Positions 14,076 to 17,059 of a stretch of DNA of 17,059 nt are shown here, one piece after another. The number at the start of each line of letters is the position of its first letter. Position 1 is the stretch's first letter. The DNA comes from Chromatiales bacterium (GTDB lineage Bacteria; Pseudomonadota; Gammaproteobacteria; Chromatiales; Chromatiaceae). Under the pieces are notes generated by a model that worked only from the letters and a program-made list of their open reading frames with translations, was not told the origin of the DNA and ran no database searches. Position numbers and translations under genes: made by a program. The DNA lies in assembly GCA_022360595.1 (NCBI GenBank), contig JAKSCN010000391.1, positions 1 to 17,059 of the forward strand, read 5' to 3'.

Positions 14076-14414
14076 CTACTCCATATCACGAAATTCCGAG
14101 ACCCGAATGCGGCCGTTCACCATGCGTGATTTACGCGCCATCAGCTTCTCCATCTTTTTCCAGAACGCCTGGTTCAAATCAAAATCCTGCGCAATGGCGG
14201 TGCCCATCACTAAAATCAGCAGATCCGCCACCTCCTCGCTAAGGGCCTCGCGGCTCTTGCCTTTGGTGACACAGGAGGAGATCTCCCCCAGCTCCTCTGC
14301 CATCAGGGCGACTCGGTACAGCATCTCTTCACCACCAGTCTCTTTAAACCGGTGCTTATCGTGAAAGGCCTGTACCGAGGCCATCATCTCCGCCCAGGAG
14401 TCTTGCTCACTCAT
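14076..14414 (-). CDS. MazG-type nucleotide pyrophosphohydrolase
   Basis: 112-residue, single-domain, all-alpha NTP-PPase of the MazG group, expected to hydrolyse (d)NTPs to monophosphates and pyrophosphate, probably as a house-cleaning enzyme. The metal-binding pattern is complete: EELGE (Glu40, Glu41, Glu44) and EEVADLL (Glu61, Asp64). The N-terminal SWAEMMASVQAFHDKHRF is typical of a proteobacterial subgroup often found with glyS. It starts 5 bp after the glyS stop and ends 9 bp before plsC, so it is co-transcribed and probably coupled. In Pseudomonas gmhB sits in this neighbourhood; here none is seen. Substrate preference cannot be told. Confidence 0.88.
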   Translation of the reverse strand: MSEQDSWAEMMASVQAFHDKHRFKETGGEEMLYRVALMAEELGEISSCVTKGKSREALSEEVADLLILVMGTAIAQDFDLNQAFWKKMEKLMARKSRMVNGRIRVSEFRDME

Positions 14415-14419
14415 GACCG

Positions 14420-16495
14420 TCAGGATTGCAGCTTGGAGATATCGGCGACACCGATGAACAGACCATATAGCCGGTTCAGTAAAGCGAGGCGGTTGTTACG
14501 GATCGCCTCATCGTCGGCCATCACCATCACCTTATCGAAGAAGTGATCGACAGAATCGCGCAGATCAGCCAATGACACGAGGGTCTCCTCGTAACCGAAC
14601 TGCTGCATCATGGGTGCGATCTGCTCAGATTTGGCTGCTATCTTCTCGAAAAGGGCTCGCTCTTCATCCCCTTCGAACAGTCCGGCGTCAACGCCGTTCT
14701 GAACCGGTTGTCCGGCCTTTTTCAGAATGTTGTGGATACGTTTGTTGGCGGCTGCCAGAGACTCCGCCTCGGCCAGCTTCTCGAAGGAGATCACCGCGTT
14801 GATGCGGCGGTCGAAGTCGGCAATGCTGTCGGGCTTAACACTGGCCACGGCCTCAAACACATTGATGCTGATGCCTTTGTCCAGATAGATCCCTTTCAGA
14901 CGTTCCAGCATGAAGTCGTAGACCTCTTCCACCAAATCATATGATTCAACTCGATCCCCCAGCTCACGGACAGCCTGGGTCAACAGTTCATGGAAGGCAA
15001 TATCCAGGTTACGCTCTTGCATAATGCGCAGGGCGCCCAGCGCTGAGCGGCGCAGACCAAAGGGATCTTTATCGCCGGTCGGCTTCTGGCCTATACCGAA
15101 AATGCCTAACACGGTGTCGATCTTTTCAGCCAGAGAGATGGCAATACCGGTCATACTCTCGGGTAGCTGGCCACCTGAGAAGCGTGGCATATAGAACTCA
15201 TCCATTGCCGTGCCCAGCTCTGTAGGCTCGCCGTCGCGACCCGCTTGGTAGCGTCCCATAATCCCCTGCATTTCGGGAAATTCGTAGACCATCTCGGTCA
15301 TCAGGTCACAACGGCTAAGCATACCGGCGCGTTTGGCCAGCTCGACATCACCGCCTATTTTGTCGGCAATGAAGCCGGCCAGGGCGGAGACACGGGTCGA
15401 TTTGTCGTAAATGCTGCCGAGCTTCTGCTGGAACACAACGGATTTCAACGATTCGATGTGATCTTCCAGGCGCTTTTTGCCATCCTGTTGCCAGAAGAAC
15501 ATGGCGTCGGCCAGACGGGGGCGCACCACACGTTCGTTACCGGCCTTGATCACGTCAGGATTACTGCTATCAACGTTGGCGATAGTGATGAAGTGGTTCA
15601 TCAGGTTGCCGTCGCTGTCGACCAGGTGGAAGTACTTCTGGTTCTTCTTCATGGTGAGGATCAGCGCTTCGTGGGGCACTTCCAGAAAACGCTCCTCAAA
15701 GCCGGCGGCAATCGGCACGGGCCACTCTACCAGTGCGGTCACCTCATCCAGCAGCTCTTCATCGATCTCGGCACGGCCACCCAGATCCTCAGCGGTGCTG
15801 ATCACTTGGCTGCGGATCTGCTCACGGCGAGTCTCAAAATCGGCGATGACATAGCCTTTGGTTGAGAGCGTTTCGGCATAGCTTGCGGGGGAGCTGATCT
15901 CAATGTTGTCTGGACTATGGAAGCGATGGCCTTGAGTGTAGCGATCGGCCTTAGCCTCCAAAATGGTGCAGTCGACTACGGTGTCGCCGTGCAGAAACAG
16001 TAGCCAGTGAACCGGGCGCACGAACTGAGCGTCGGAATCACCCCAGCGCATGCGCTTGGGGATCGGTAGCTTATTGAGGGCGTTTTCGGCGATCTCCGGG
16101 AGCAGTTCAGCCGCCGGCTTACCGGTCTCCTGAATTTGGAACATCAACCATTCGCCTTTTTCCGTTTTGATCCGATCAAGCTGATCAACGGTGGTGCCAC
16201 AAGAGCGGGCGAAACCTTCGGCGGCTTTGCTCGGATTGCCCTCTTTATCGAAGGCCGCTTGAACGGCAGGACCTCGGCGCTCTATTTCACGGTCAGGCTG
16301 TTGAAGTGAGCATTCACTTACAGTAATAGCCAGACGACGTGGGGCTGCGTAGGCTTTAACTTCATTGAATGTGAGATTTGCGCGCTGCAATCCGGCGACA
16401 AACTCACGGGTAAAGGCATCGGACAGGCGCTTGAGGGCGACCGGTGGCAGCTCTTCGGTGCCGAGCTCGAACAGCAGATCAGCAGAGTCAGCCAT
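14420..16495 (-). CDS. glyS: Glycyl-tRNA synthetase beta subunit
   Basis: 691-residue beta chain of the bacterial alpha2beta2 glycyl-tRNA synthetase. The beta chain binds tRNA-Gly and the alpha chain activates glycine. The N-terminus ADSADLLFELGTEELPPVAL is diagnostic. Others are RRGPAVQAAFDKEGNPSKAAEGFARSCG (split by ordinary spacing), PKRMRWGDSDAQFVRPVHW and KDPFGLRRSALGALRIM, and a C-terminal DALR-like anticodon-binding region ends the protein. Length is normal. The start is firm: AGGAGG at 16502-16507 lies 6 bp before the ATG. The ATG overlaps the glyQ stop by 8 bp (16488-16495), so the two subunits are translationally coupled. Confidence 0.98.
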   Translation of the reverse strand: MADSADLLFELGTEELPPVALKRLSDAFTREFVAGLQRANLTFNEVKAYAAPRRLAITVSECSLQQPDREIERRGPAVQAAFDKEGNPSKAAEGFARSCGTTVDQLDRIKTEKGEWLMFQIQETGKPAAELLPEIAENALNKLPIPKRMRWGDSDAQFVRPVHWLLFLHGDTVVDCTILEAKADRYTQGHRFHSPDNIEISSPASYAETLSTKGYVIADFETRREQIRSQVISTAEDLGGRAEIDEELLDEVTALVEWPVPIAAGFEERFLEVPHEALILTMKKNQKYFHLVDSDGNLMNHFITIANVDSSNPDVIKAGNERVVRPRLADAMFFWQQDGKKRLEDHIESLKSVVFQQKLGSIYDKSTRVSALAGFIADKIGGDVELAKRAGMLSRCDLMTEMVYEFPEMQGIMGRYQAGRDGEPTELGTAMDEFYMPRFSGGQLPESMTGIAISLAEKIDTVLGIFGIGQKPTGDKDPFGLRRSALGALRIMQERNLDIAFHELLTQAVRELGDRVESYDLVEEVYDFMLERLKGIYLDKGISINVFEAVASVKPDSIADFDRRINAVISFEKLAEAESLAAANKRIHNILKKAGQPVQNGVDAGLFEGDEERALFEKIAAKSEQIAPMMQQFGYEETLVSLADLRDSVDHFFDKVMVMADDEAIRNNRLALLNRLYGLFIGVADISKLQS

Positions 16496-17059
16496 TGGCA
16501 GCCTCCTTTTGGTTATTCAGCATCGGGAAGCCCAGTTTCTCACGGGCATCGTAGTAGGCCTGGGCGACGGCACGGGCCAAGGCGCGTACACGTAGAATGA
16601 AGCGTTGGCGTTCGGTGACCGAAATGGCGTGGCGCGCATCCAGCAGATTGAAAGCGTGGGAGGCCTTGAGCACCTGCTCGTAGGCGGGTAGGGGAAGGCC
16701 TTGCTCGATCAACTGGTTACTCACCTTTTCACACTGGTCAAAGTAGCTGAACATGAAATCGACATCAGCGTGTTCGAAGTTGTAGGCGGACTGTTCCACC
16801 TCGTTCTGGTGGAAAACGTCGCCGTAGGTGACCGGGCCTTGGGGACCATGGGTCCAGATCAGGTCAAAAACACTTTCCACGCCCTGGAGATACATGGCGA
16901 TACGCTCCAGGCCGTAGGTGATCTCACCGGTGACCGGTTTACAGTCGAGCCCGCCTACCTGCTGGAAATAGGTGAACTGCGTGACCTCCATGCCGTTGAG
17001 CCAGACCTCCCAGCCAAGACCCCAGGCGCCCAGTGTGGGCGATTCCCAGTTATCTTCCA
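16488..17059 (-). CDS. glyQ: Glycyl-tRNA synthetase alpha subunit, C-terminal part
   Basis: Partial gene entering from the right edge: 189 codons of an expected 300 or so. The alpha chain carries the class II catalytic core that forms glycyl-adenylate. The frame stays open to the last base and reads EDNWESPTLGAWGLGWEVWL, then VTQFTYFQQVGG and PVTGEITYGLERIAMYLQGV, all diagnostic. The Met at 16991 is internal, not the start. The end overlaps glyS by 8 bp. With glyS, mazG and plsC it forms a tight leftward operon. Confidence 0.98.
   Translation of the reverse strand, partial: EDNWESPTLGAWGLGWEVWLNGMEVTQFTYFQQVGGLDCKPVTGEITYGLERIAMYLQGVESVFDLIWTHGPQGPVTYGDVFHQNEVEQSAYNFEHADVDFMFSYFDQCEKVSNQLIEQGLPLPAYEQVLKASHAFNLLDARHAISVTERQRFILRVRALARAVAQAYYDAREKLGFPMLNNQKEAANG

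Noticed and set aside
15245..15865. A 206-codon plus-strand frame
   Set aside because: It is antisense to glyS, whose coding frame is certain; its His- and Val-rich composition is typical of a shadow frame.

Overview
The window is a replication-origin region of a gammaproteobacterium. The signs are the order rpmH-dnaA-dnaN-recF-gyrB with rnpA, yidC and mnmE running the other way, a GyrB of about 800 residues (the long Gram-negative form), split alpha and beta subunits of glycyl-tRNA synthetase, and a plsC-glyS-glyQ cluster downstream of gyrB, as in Pseudomonas. Base composition is moderate. The protein sequences resemble sulfur-oxidising, Chromatiales-like lineages more than enterics or pseudomonads, but that placement is an impression from memory and is weak.

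Left arm (1-2758, leftward): rpmH, rnpA, yidC and the first 144 codons of mnmE form one run of genes for ribosome and tRNA maturation and membrane insertion. The yidD gene usually found between rnpA and yidC is absent. Origin block (2759-7005): DnaA-box-like sequences lie on both sides of dnaA. The dnaA-dnaN gap also holds a roughly 90% A+T stretch, so it is the better candidate for the unwinding site. dnaN ends in a good intrinsic terminator. recF carries two identical, perfect 16-bp parS-type palindromes in the same reading frame, so ParB probably loads here and links the origin to chromosome segregation. gyrB (7006-9411) has its own -10 element.

Accessory block (9412-13313): this separates gyrB from plsC. 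It contains a flavin split-barrel gene of the pyridoxamine-phosphate-oxidase type, flanked by two diverged direct copies of about 300 bp. The left copy is the true 3' end of gyrB plus its downstream region. The right copy begins with a frameshifted relic of the last gyrB codons that still reads ALTVENWDV-stop. Both copies keep a hairpin with the loop AAGGAA whose stem has changed by compensating substitutions. Next come a broken IS200-type transposase with strong 3' palindromes, a small basic protein resembling ribosomal protein bS21, and a membrane histidine kinase of the NarX/DesK class with a good H-box but no recognisable ATP-binding motifs.

Right arm (13314-17059, leftward): glyQ (partial), glyS, a MazG-type pyrophosphohydrolase and a PlsC-type acyltransferase are packed with overlaps or gaps of a few bases, and the run converges on the kinase gene with only 8 bp between the stop codons. 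No tRNA, rRNA or CRISPR array was seen. The least ordinary material is the gyrB-tail repeat with its covarying hairpin, the kinase with a degenerate catalytic domain, and the orphan bS21-like gene.
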